Below are positions 22,714 through 30,755 of a DNA stretch of 32,466 nt, one piece after another. Source of the stretch: JBDLID01 sp039715055 (GTDB lineage: Bacteria; Desulfobacterota; Desulfobulbia; Desulfobulbales; Desulfocapsaceae). Within the stretch, counting starts at the first letter, position 1. The number at the start of each line of letters is the position of its first letter. Position numbers and translations under genes: made by a program. The DNA lies in assembly GCA_039715055.1 (NCBI GenBank), contig JBDLID010000018.1, positions 1 to 32,466 of the forward strand, in the 5' to 3' direction. The notes under the pieces were generated by a model that was not told the origin of the DNA, did not search any database, and saw only the letters and a list, made by a program, of their open reading frames with translations.

Positions 22714-25213
22714 TCTTCTGATTCACCTCTTCTCTTTTAAGATCAAGAGTGGAGAAAAGAACTACCTGGGGATGATCATCACCTGGGGTCGATTCAACAG
22801 CAAGAACCGGTTCATCACCGCTCTGGTAGCAGCCGAGAAGAATTTCTTCGATGGCCGGCAGCGAAATCATCTCACCGCCAAGTTTAATGAATCGCTTCAG
22901 GCGACCGCAGAAGGTGAGCAGCCCGTTTTCCGACTTGACCAGATCACCGCTGACATACCATTTCTTTTTGTCGTACTCGATAAAAGGGCTTTTTCCATGG
23001 TAATTGAGGTAGCCGTTAAAAACATTGGGGCCTCGAAGCAGAAGCATTCCGGCAATTCCATCGTCGAGCGGTTCATAGCTTTCAGGGTGAACAATCCGGC
23101 ACTCCATGGACTTCATCAACCTGCCGATGGTGCCTGGGACGGGATCAGCCGGATCATTGACGGAGACCACCGGTGCACATTCAGTAATACCATACCCTTC
23201 ACTGATGACTGCCTTGGGACAACTTTGCCTGATGGCCTCATACACATAGTCCTGGCACTTTTCAGCACCGGTGACAGCCAGCCTGACCCTTGGCAGAAAC
23301 TCTCCTTCAGCTGATCCCACAATCCCTCCAAGAAAGGTGGGCGTACCTATGAGAATGGTAACCCCGCTCTGCTGGGTGATCTTTGCCAGAAGATTTCCCT
23401 CTGTGGGGTTGGGTGAGTAGACTGTCGGCATGGAGACCACCAGCGGCAGGACCAGGGTACCGGTCAGCCCCAGGGAATGGAATGGCGGCAGCATACCGAG
23501 CAGCCTGTCCGAGCTGGTCATGGAAAAAACCTCAACCAGATCCCTGCAGTTGGCCAGCAGGTTAGCATGGCTCAACGGCACCGCCTTGGGTTTTGCCTCG
23601 GAACCTGATGTGAAAAGTATGGCGGCGGTCGGGCTGATCGATTGACTGGTCAGCTCTTTTGTTACAAAACGGCTTTTGAAAAGTGCAATAAGTTTTTGGG
23701 GGAGAGTGAGTCCAGCAGCCATCTCCTCCAAGTAGAGAAAACGACAGGAGAGCTGGTCAACATCGATCCCCTGCCCCTTGATTTTTTCAACCAGCGCCTT
23801 GGCGGTGATCACATGGTCGACATCCACATTTTCAAGACAGTAGCGCATGTTGGCTATGCCGACGGTCCAGTTGAGCATGACCGGGGTCTTGCCGGAAAAA
23901 AGTACACTCAGATAGGTCACAGCAGAAGCCGTTGAGGCGGGCAGCATGATGCCTACCCGTTCCGACTGAATCCGTGTAATGGTGGGCCGTAAGGCGAAAA
24001 TACCGGTAAGCAGGTTTCCATAGCTTTTACTGCCGCTGTTCTGATCGGAGACGATGAGCCGGCCGGGATGATTGAGGGCCTGGTAGAGGAACAGTTCGGC
24101 AATGGTCTCGCCTTGCGGCAGTTCAAGTTCAGCGGCTGGTTCTACAGCAAACCAATGTTCCTCCATGGGTGCCAGTTCGATTTCACCACTGCCGCTGATC
24201 TCACCCGCGGCAGCAAGGATGGTGGCTCCAACGGTCTGGATGTCATCGGTATTACCAAGACTGACACCGAATTCCGACTCGATCCAGGCGGCAAGCTCCA
24301 CAAGAACAAGGCTGTCCAGGGCCAGATCCTTTGCCAGCAGATCATTATCGCTGACTGAGCTCAGGCCGGTGAGTTCTTTAAGCTTAGCCTCCACCTGTTT
24401 TCTGATGGCTGCAGGAACACGACCGGCATCGTGGAAACGGCTGCCGTGTTCTGGTTCCACCACTTTTTTTGGCTCACGTCCCTGCCACCAGAAATAGGGC
24501 ACGTAGGTATTGTACTGCTCAACTTTGTTGTAATAGGTTTCCAGGTAACGATTGATCGCCAGCTTATCCTCTCCATGGGGAAAATCATCGGCTTCATAAA
24601 ACTCGATGGTCACATCCCTTTTAGGAGTAAAGAAAATGAAGCCGCTCAGAACTGCGAGCAGATTTCGCTTCCAGTGATAGAGCAATGAAGGACGGCCTGA
24701 GGCACGGCTGAAACTTGATCCCCAGAGCCCGACAGTACGAACCAGTACAGGTCGGGCCTCAGGGACCTGGTCGAGGACCAGCTTGACGGAACTGTTGGCC
24801 TGCAGATCCTCTCTGCGGCTCCGGTAGATACGTCCTGCCGGATAGAGAAGGATATTATCGCCCTGCCTGAGGCCCTCCACTATTCCGGACAGACCAGCCA
24901 GTACCGACTTTTGGCCATCACTTCCACGGTTCTTGATGTCGGGGATCACCACCGCACGAACCAGTTTGACAAAAGGACGGACAAAGATACGGTCGACCTG
25001 CTGTTCGTCAGCAAGCGGACGGGGCATGAAGCCATGAGCGAGTACTGTGGAAACAATGACAGGGTCAATGAGCGCCGGATGGTTGGGCAGAAAGAGGATG
25101 GAGTCACCTCCCCTTTCTCTGACCTTATCAAGGCCCTTAACCTGTATTTTATAGCGGGTGCGCAGAATAAAAAGAAACAGCCAGTAAATCAAATTCTTAA
25201 TCAGTGACTTCAT
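22592..25213 (-). CDS. aas: PlsC-ACP-acyl-CoA/ACP synthetase fusion, Aas-like
   Basis: 873 residues with three domains in order. Residues 1-230 are a PlsC-type acyltransferase (NHPALIDP with H45-x4-D50; PAGRIYRS near 125). Residues about 265-340 are an acyl-carrier-protein domain with the phosphopantetheine serine in LALDSLVLVEL (Ser301). Residues about 365-873 are an AMP-forming ligase (FTSGSEAKPKAVPLSH at 534-549, EGYGITECAPVVS, YVSGDLVK, GKTDYRG). E. coli Aas, which reacylates 2-acyl-lysophosphatidylethanolamine, has the first and last domains but no internal ACP. Together with LplT upstream this suggests lysophospholipid recycling with a built-in acyl carrier (inference). It overlaps comEC by 122 bp tail to tail. 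Confidence 0.88.
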   Translation of the reverse strand: MKSLIKNLIYWLFLFILRTRYKIQVKGLDKVRERGGDSILFLPNHPALIDPVIVSTVLAHGFMPRPLADEQQVDRIFVRPFVKLVRAVVIPDIKNRGSDGQKSVLAGLSGIVEGLRQGDNILLYPAGRIYRSRREDLQANSSVKLVLDQVPEARPVLVRTVGLWGSSFSRASGRPSLLYHWKRNLLAVLSGFIFFTPKRDVTIEFYEADDFPHGEDKLAINRYLETYYNKVEQYNTYVPYFWWQGREPKKVVEPEHGSRFHDAGRVPAAIRKQVEAKLKELTGLSSVSDNDLLAKDLALDSLVLVELAAWIESEFGVSLGNTDDIQTVGATILAAAGEISGSGEIELAPMEEHWFAVEPAAELELPQGETIAELFLYQALNHPGRLIVSDQNSGSKSYGNLLTGIFALRPTITRIQSERVGIMLPASTASAVTYLSVLFSGKTPVMLNWTVGIANMRYCLENVDVDHVITAKALVEKIKGQGIDVDQLSCRFLYLEEMAAGLTLPQKLIALFKSRFVTKELTSQSISPTAAILFTSGSEAKPKAVPLSHANLLANCRDLVEVFSMTSSDRLLGMLPPFHSLGLTGTLVLPLVVSMPTVYSPNPTEGNLLAKITQQSGVTILIGTPTFLGGIVGSAEGEFLPRVRLAVTGAEKCQDYVYEAIRQSCPKAVISEGYGITECAPVVSVNDPADPVPGTIGRLMKSMECRIVHPESYEPLDDGIAGMLLLRGPNVFNGYLNYHGKSPFIEYDKKKWYVSGDLVKSENGLLTFCGRLKRFIKLGGEMISLPAIEEILLGCYQSGDEPVLAVESTPGDDHPQVVLFSTLDLKREEVNQKIRESGLSPLHNIRQIQRVAEIPLLGTGKTDYRGLQSLIGQ

Positions 25214-25301
25214 AGATCTCTATGCCTTTGTATTCAAGAATCGGAGTAACAGTTCAGGCTACCTTCAGTGAAAAGGACAATATTGCTTCTTTGCTGAATA
25301 G

Positions 25302-26561
25302 TTACGAATCGGATACTTTTCTCACCACCATATAAAAAACTCCAGCTCCGATGATGCCAAAACAGCCAAGTATGATCATTGAACTGGACGGCAGAAAGGT
25401 CCGGTCAAGCAGGGAGAAAATCGGCCCGGCGACCAGCATACCCGAGAAACCACAGAAATTGGCCGCCGCGATCGTTCGGCCTTTGACATCAGCGTTTGGC
25501 CGTACCTGAATAAAGGCGGTGAGCGGAATGAGAAATATACCGCCGCAGATTCCTGTACCAACAAAAACCAACAGCAGGAGCAGCAGCTTTGAATCAACCG
25601 CTGAAGCGGTGACAAGTCCGGAGATGACAAGACAGCCACCCATCCCGAAAGCCGCCGGTGCAAGGACATGATTCCATTTGTCAGAGCTGGTAATCTTTGA
25701 GGCAATCAACGCTCCAGCACAGACCCCGACCATGAGGGAAACCGATAAAATTGAGGTTACGGTTTTGGAATAACCGAGCTGGTCTATCCCCAGCTTATTG
25801 ATCACCAGGACGGCGAGCAGACTTAGAAAATAGAAAAAAACATCACCGCAGATGGCAAGAAACAACTGCGGATCCCTGCGAATCCGGTAAGTCTCTCGAA
25901 TGGACTCAAAAGGCCCGCTCCAGGGAAAAGGCGGCCTTTTTCCTGGAGCGGGCCGGTAGTGGACCCAGAATGAGGCCAGGACACCGGTAACGGAAACGAA
26001 CAGAACCACAACAACAACCAGCCAGCGTCCAAATTCGATATCGGTGGCTATCCACTGCTGGTCAAGTGCAAACCCGGCACCGGCCATACCGAGCAGAATG
26101 GCAGCCGTGGTGACCAGTTTGAGAAGGGCATTGGCCTTGGTGACGTAGACAGCAGGATAGAGCTCAGGGATAGAACCGTTCAGGGCAGGAGTAAAAAATG
26201 TGGATTGAAAGCCCATGAGAAAAACCATGGCCAGGATCCAGTTCCAGTCCAGGGTCAGGATGCCGTAAGCACCCATCATCATGGCAATCAACTCAAGAAA
26301 TTTGACAAGGATCACCACCCGTTTTTTGGCAAAACGGTCAGCGACCCAGCCGCCGTAAGCGGAAAAGAGAACAAAGGGAAGAGAGAACAGCCAGGTAGCA
26401 GTCCCCTGCAGCTGGGACTGCCCTGCGGCTACGGCAAGGAGCAAGCCGGCCTGCTTGAAAAAATTATCGTTGAATACACCGAGAAAGTAGGTGGCGGCCA
26501 TGGCTATAAAACTCTTGCGGCCCTCTCTGATCCTCCTCAGGGTCTCCTGGTCATATGCCAT
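25302..26561 (-). CDS. lplT: MFS transporter, lysophospholipid transporter LplT-like
   Basis: 419 residues with about 12 membrane helices. The N-terminal AATYFLGVFNDNFFKQAGLL and the loop GGWVADRFAKKR are typical of the LplT/Aas-partner branch of the major facilitator family. LplT flips lysophospholipids across the inner membrane for reacylation by Aas. Adjacent lplT and aas, as in enterobacteria, support this assignment. The ATG at 26561 is preceded by AGGA and lies 9 bp after the pilT stop, so it may be transcribed with pilT. There are 88 bp to aas. Confidence 0.85.
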   Translation of the reverse strand: MAYDQETLRRIREGRKSFIAMAATYFLGVFNDNFFKQAGLLLAVAAGQSQLQGTATWLFSLPFVLFSAYGGWVADRFAKKRVVILVKFLELIAMMMGAYGILTLDWNWILAMVFLMGFQSTFFTPALNGSIPELYPAVYVTKANALLKLVTTAAILLGMAGAGFALDQQWIATDIEFGRWLVVVVVLFVSVTGVLASFWVHYRPAPGKRPPFPWSGPFESIRETYRIRRDPQLFLAICGDVFFYFLSLLAVLVINKLGIDQLGYSKTVTSILSVSLMVGVCAGALIASKITSSDKWNHVLAPAAFGMGGCLVISGLVTASAVDSKLLLLLLVFVGTGICGGIFLIPLTAFIQVRPNADVKGRTIAAANFCGFSGMLVAGPIFSLLDRTFLPSSSMIILGCFGIIGAGVFYMVVRKVSDS

Positions 26562-26570
26562 GAAACAGTC

Positions 26571-27653
26571 CTAGACTTCAGTAAAGTCAGAGGGCGGATT
26601 TCTCAGATATTTAACGAATTTTGATTTTTCAACAGCATTGGAATAGGCATCATCGGCGCTGATCATCCGCTTATCGAGATACTCCATGATAGCATCGTCA
26701 AGGGTCTGCATTCCGTACTTTTTACCGGTCTGCATAACAGAGGCAATCTGGTAGGTCTTACCCTCCCGGACCAGGTTCCGAACTGCGGGAGTGGCGATGA
26801 GAACCTCCAGGGCGGCACAGCGGCCTTTGACATCGACCCTTTTAAAGAGCGTCTGGGAAACAACCGCTTTCAAGGCGTCAGCCAGTGTGGACCGAACCTG
26901 TCCCTGCTGGTTGGCCGGAAAAATTTCAATGACACGATCAACGGTCTTCATGGCATTAATGGTATGGAGGGTGCCGAAAACCAGGTGACCGGTCATGGCT
27001 GCCTCCATGGCCAGAGAGATGGTTTCCAGGTCACGCATCTCACCAACCATGATGATATCCGGATCCTCACGAAGGGCGCCACGCAGGGCAGCAGAGAAAG
27101 ACTTGGTGTGCGACCCGACCTCACGATGGTTGATAATGCACTTCTGAGAGCGGTGAACAAATTCTATGGGATCTTCCACGGTAAGAATATGATCTTTCCG
27201 TGTTTTGTTGGCCTCATCGACCACTGCCGCAAGGGTTGTCGACTTACCTGAACCGGTCGGCCCGGTAACGAGCACCAGCCCTTTGGGCAGGTGGGCCAGA
27301 CGGGCAATGACCTTGGGCAGGCCAAGCTGTTCACAGGTGAGGATTTCACTGGGAATCTCACGAAAAACAGCACCTATACCATACTTCTGGTTAAAAAAGT
27401 TACAACGGTATCGAGCCAGGCCCGGGATCTCATAACCAAAATCGATATCGCCAGTCTCTTCAAAGAGCTTGATTTTATCCTCAGGGCAGATCTCATAGAG
27501 CATTGACTTGAGTTCTTCATTGCCCATCTTTTTGAACTTGACCCGCTCCATATCGCCGCGAATCCGTAAGATCGGCTGCTGCTCCGCCACCATGTGCAAA
27601 TCGGAGGCCCCTTCGTCATTCATCAATTTAAAAAACGCATCGATTTGAGCCAT
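26571..27653 (-). CDS. pilT: type IV pilus retraction ATPase PilT
   Basis: 360 residues, the usual PilT length. It has an N-terminal PAS-like domain (ASDLHMVAEQQPILRIRGDM), then Walker A GPTGSGKST at residues 131-139, Asp-box LTVEDPIEFVH, Walker B DIIMVGEMRDLETI, and the His-box FGTLHTINAMKT. It powers pilus depolymerisation for twitching motility and DNA uptake. AAAGGAG lies upstream of the ATG, directly after a small hairpin. No other pilus gene is in the window. With comEC nearby a DNA-uptake link is possible. Confidence 0.95.
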   Translation of the reverse strand: MAQIDAFFKLMNDEGASDLHMVAEQQPILRIRGDMERVKFKKMGNEELKSMLYEICPEDKIKLFEETGDIDFGYEIPGLARYRCNFFNQKYGIGAVFREIPSEILTCEQLGLPKVIARLAHLPKGLVLVTGPTGSGKSTTLAAVVDEANKTRKDHILTVEDPIEFVHRSQKCIINHREVGSHTKSFSAALRGALREDPDIIMVGEMRDLETISLAMEAAMTGHLVFGTLHTINAMKTVDRVIEIFPANQQGQVRSTLADALKAVVSQTLFKRVDVKGRCAALEVLIATPAVRNLVREGKTYQIASVMQTGKKYGMQTLDDAIMEYLDKRMISADDAYSNAVEKSKFVKYLRNPPSDFTEV

Positions 27654-27665
27654 CTTTTCTCCTTT

Positions 27666-27679
27666 GGCGGCTGTCCGCC
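27666..27679. promoter_or_regulatory. GC hairpin abutting the pilT ribosome binding site
   Basis: On the - strand GGCGG-ACAG-CCGCC is followed immediately by AAAGGAG and the pilT start. A 5-bp GC stem placed this close to the Shine-Dalgarno could affect translation or message stability. It is short, and its function is inferred only from position. Confidence 0.3.
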
Positions 27680-27694
27680 ATCAAGCTTGCGGTG

Positions 27695-27722
27695 AAATCG
27701 ACCTTTCAACTTTCGTCGATTT
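27695..27722. promoter_or_regulatory. 8-bp inverted repeat upstream of pilT
   Basis: AAATCGAC and GTCGATTT form a perfect dyad with a 12-nt spacer, 42-69 bp before the pilT start. It may be an operator or a leader hairpin. No poly-T follows the stem on either strand. Confidence 0.4.
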
Positions 27723-27770
27723 AAATATCACTCACCTTTATATCTTAATACATACTGAGTTCTATTGATT

Positions 27771-27810
27771 ATAGGCTGCCTTGAAAAATTAGTATTTCAA
27801 GGTTCCCTAT
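27771..27810. repeat. dispersed intergenic repeat, copy 3, forming a long hairpin
   Basis: ATAGGCTGCCTTGAAAAATT matches 16320-16339 at 19 of 20 positions. Here the arms ATAGG...CCTTGAAA and TTTCAAGG...CCTAT pair (13 base pairs with a 3x3 internal loop, 8-nt apical loop). The outer edge overlaps the stop codon of the LOG-family gene (27807-27809). It could terminate that transcript, although the following - strand bases (AATCAATAG) are not a T run. Confidence 0.55.
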
Positions 27811-28490
27811 ATAACAACCATCTTTCTGATATATTTGACCACATCTTCAGGCTCATCAATGACATCGAAGAGCAGCAGGTCATCGTTATGGATATAGCCA
27901 TTTGCAATCAACTGCTCCTGAATCCAGTCAACGAGCCCTTTCCAGAAATGACTTCCCACGAGGATGATCGGAAAAGGCTTAACACGCCTGGTCTGAATAA
28001 GGGTCAATGACTCAAACAACTCATCCATGGATCCGAATCCACCCGGCATACAGATAAAGGCCATGGAGTATTTCATAAACATGACCTTGCGGGTAAAAAA
28101 GTATTTAAAGTGAAGCGGCAGGTTTGCATAAGGATTGGGTTCCTGCTCATGGGGAAGGCTGATATTGAGCCCAATGGAGACTCCACCAGCCTCTTCAGCA
28201 CCCTTATTAGCCGCCTCCATGATTCCCGGCCCACCACCGGTAATAATACCATAACCGGCAGTGGCCAGGTCGCCGGCAACCTTTTCGGCCAGAAGATAAT
28301 AGGGGTCATCAGGTGGTGTACGGGCCGAACCGAAGATTGTCACCGCAGGAATATTGACTGCTGACATAATATCAAAACCATCGACAAATTCAGCCATAAT
28401 CCGGAACATGCGCCAGGAATCCCCGACCACACTATTATCCAGACAATATTTAGGTTCCCTGGTGATTTTTCTTCTCTCGCTCGCGTCCAT
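27807..28490 (-). CDS. LOG-family / TIGR00730 Rossmann-fold protein
   Basis: 227 residues. The LOG signature motifs are GGGPGIMEAANKGA (about 85-98) and PGGFGSMDELFE (about 149-160), with the opening strand VTIFGSART. Family members are nucleotide 5'-monophosphate phosphoribohydrolases (PpnN, or cytokinin-activating LOG enzymes); bacterial ones often act in nucleotide turnover. The substrate here is not deducible. AGGGAG precedes the ATG at 28490. It lies 102 bp after the GGDEF-like/TPR gene on the same strand. Confidence 0.88.
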   Translation of the reverse strand: MDASERRKITREPKYCLDNSVVGDSWRMFRIMAEFVDGFDIMSAVNIPAVTIFGSARTPPDDPYYLLAEKVAGDLATAGYGIITGGGPGIMEAANKGAEEAGGVSIGLNISLPHEQEPNPYANLPLHFKYFFTRKVMFMKYSMAFICMPGGFGSMDELFESLTLIQTRRVKPFPIILVGSHFWKGLVDWIQEQLIANGYIHNDDLLLFDVIDEPEDVVKYIRKMVVI

Positions 28491-28592
28491 TATTTACTCC
28501 CTGACGTGGTTAGTCTCTGAGGCTCAACAAATTTCTTCTCAGTTACCACACCGGTTGAACAGTTAAATATTGTTTACATCTATATGTTATTA

Positions 28593-30755
28593 TCAGCTTT
28601 TACTAACTAAAGTAAGCTCTTTTTCGGCAAGCCGACGAAGCTCATGGTCTGGTTCGGGAGTGGTTGTAACTTTTTCAAACCACCTCATTGCACTCTTGAG
28701 ACGCCCCTGCTTTCGCTGAAGTATCCCCATCTGTAATCGGGCACAATCTCTAACTTTTTTATAACGAAGGCACTTCTGCAGGAGCTCAGCTCCCTGGTCA
28801 AGCATATCGCAGTGAATGAAAATGGAGGCCAGCCGGCACTGAATTTCCAGATTGTCAGGCTGCAGTTCAGCTGCTTTACGGCCAAGACTCAGGGCAATAT
28901 CGTTGCCCTGCTGACATTCAACATAACTTATTGCCAGGAGGCTGAGCACCTCGGGGTCATTGGAGTCGAAACGAAGACTCCTCTGAAACCAGATCGAGGC
29001 ATCATCATATTGACCAAGACGAGAGCAGGCAATGCCGATATAGCGTAGTGCCCGTCCCGATCCCGGAAGATTTCCAGCGGCTTTGTACCAGGGAATCAAC
29101 AGATCGAGACAGGCGCGGTATAGCCCTGTACGACAGTAAAGTCTGCCCAGTTGGATGGAAAGATCACTGTTAACCCCGGCTCCCCCCTGTTCATCTAAGA
29201 TAGCGATTGCACGTTCAAATAAAGATATTGCCTCCTGGTTATCACCGAGCAGTTCCCGGCCAAGACCAAAATTATAGAGGGCCATGAAGTTATCCGGATT
29301 TTTTTCAAGGACCCGGTCAAAGCACTCATTGGCCAACCTGTGACGATTCATCGTGGCGTAACCAACACCGAGACTGTTGAGAATGTTTTCATCGTCGGGT
29401 TGAAGAACAAGTCCCTGGCGATACTCCCTGATGGCCTTTGGAAAATCACCTTCACTGAAATAGATATCCCCGCTGACATTGAGACTGAGTGCATCAAAAA
29501 TAGTAAGCTGCTCTTTACCGAGTAATGCTCCGTGAAGCAGGGCCTTCCTGCAGTTGCCAATCAGCTCGGTGGGTCGAAAATCATAAAATGGATAAGAGCA
29601 GAGGCCGATGGAAAGCCCTTTGGCCAATTTATTTTTGACCTTGAGCTCAACAAGGCTTTTATAAAGCAGCTCTCGAGCTTCTACCGGAGTGTAATCAGGG
29701 AAAAAATAATATCCTTCACGCCCTTCCCCTGCCTGATAAATGACAGGTTCATCAAAAATACCCTCCCCTTCAATAATGCGCTCCCCATGGTCATCGGGCA
29801 GCATCATGGCCAGGGTAAAGCAATGACATCCGCGCCATAGTCTCTGTAAGCGGGACCTGGTACTTTTCGATACCGGCGCCAGAGGATGACTCTCAGGATG
29901 TCTGAGTGAATCATAGGAACAGGTGCCGTAGGGGCCGCGCCTGTAAGCCTGGTGAAGGGCAAGATAGGCCTCTTCCAGTATGGCAGGTGCTCCCCCCTCC
30001 CTGTCATTAGATTTACCGTTGTCGGTCACCCTGCTCCACCCAACCCGCACACGGGAAACAGACTCTTTTTTAAACAAAGGGGGGATGGTTGCGGCAACCT
30101 TGCCGGCAAAACGGCTTGCCTCGGCCTGACAGAGACAGCCAAAAACAAAACTGTCGAGATAGAAGAGGGGAAATTTCTTTCCGAGAAATGAACGCAGCAA
30201 AGAAGTGACCTGCTGAAGGTGCTGGCCTGCTGAATAGGAGTTGGTTGAGTAAGGATAGGGCTCGATCAGAATCAGCGCCATTTCCCCTTCATTTTGGCTC
30301 TGCCGCAGATTTTTGACCAGTGCCTGCTGGTTGTATAAGCCACTGCGAGGATCTACATGGAAGGATTTGAGTAGTTCGAGCTTGTAGAGCAGCGCTTCAG
30401 CACATTCCACAAGCCAGGCCGGATCAGCCTTTTGGGCCAGCAGAGGATCTATACCTTCTGCACAGAGAACAATACCGGCTTCAGAATGTATGGTCAGCGG
30501 AAGGTAAACAACATTACCTTCAATAACGGGCTGTGGCGCCACCCCTTTTTCTACATTACCAACGAGTTGTTTTCTCAAATTTTTATCAAGAACATCATCG
30601 CTGATCGGTTTTGACACATCGTTATAAAAAACAATCTCACGGGCAGTGGGAATCAATTCAAGGGCCATGGCCATAATCTCATCTTCAAACAGAGACAGAT
30701 CATGGACCGTTATCTCATTTATTCCGATTTCGGCTATGGAACTGATATGTGTCAC
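28593..30755 (-). CDS. TPR protein with two degenerate GGDEF-like domains
   Basis: 720 residues. Residues about 20-125 resemble a GAF domain (VVYLPLTIHSEAGIVLCAEG). Residues about 130-285 resemble a GGDEF domain: DPRSGLYNQQAL in place of D-x-LTGLYNR, but YLDSF at 199-203 where GGDEF should be. Residues about 305-422 look like a second one (GREGYYFFPDYTPVEA, then SIGLCSYPFYD and LIGNCRKALLHGALLGKEQL), again without the signature. Residues about 425-715 are tetratricopeptide repeats (GDIYFSEGDFPKAIREYRQGLVLQP is typical). Neither domain should make c-di-GMP; ligand binding or scaffolding is possible. GTG start overlapping selA by 4 bp (GTGA). I know of no role in selenium metabolism. Confidence 0.78.
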   Translation of the reverse strand: MTHISSIAEIGINEITVHDLSLFEDEIMAMALELIPTAREIVFYNDVSKPISDDVLDKNLRKQLVGNVEKGVAPQPVIEGNVVYLPLTIHSEAGIVLCAEGIDPLLAQKADPAWLVECAEALLYKLELLKSFHVDPRSGLYNQQALVKNLRQSQNEGEMALILIEPYPYSTNSYSAGQHLQQVTSLLRSFLGKKFPLFYLDSFVFGCLCQAEASRFAGKVAATIPPLFKKESVSRVRVGWSRVTDNGKSNDREGGAPAILEEAYLALHQAYRRGPYGTCSYDSLRHPESHPLAPVSKSTRSRLQRLWRGCHCFTLAMMLPDDHGERIIEGEGIFDEPVIYQAGEGREGYYFFPDYTPVEARELLYKSLVELKVKNKLAKGLSIGLCSYPFYDFRPTELIGNCRKALLHGALLGKEQLTIFDALSLNVSGDIYFSEGDFPKAIREYRQGLVLQPDDENILNSLGVGYATMNRHRLANECFDRVLEKNPDNFMALYNFGLGRELLGDNQEAISLFERAIAILDEQGGAGVNSDLSIQLGRLYCRTGLYRACLDLLIPWYKAAGNLPGSGRALRYIGIACSRLGQYDDASIWFQRSLRFDSNDPEVLSLLAISYVECQQGNDIALSLGRKAAELQPDNLEIQCRLASIFIHCDMLDQGAELLQKCLRYKKVRDCARLQMGILQRKQGRLKSAMRWFEKVTTTPEPDHELRRLAEKELTLVSKS

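Noticed and set aside
25256..25275. A fourth copy of the dispersed repeat (AGGCTACCTTCAGTGAAAA)
   Set aside because: Only the AGGCT-CCTT part matches and there is an interruption before GAAAA; too weak to count.
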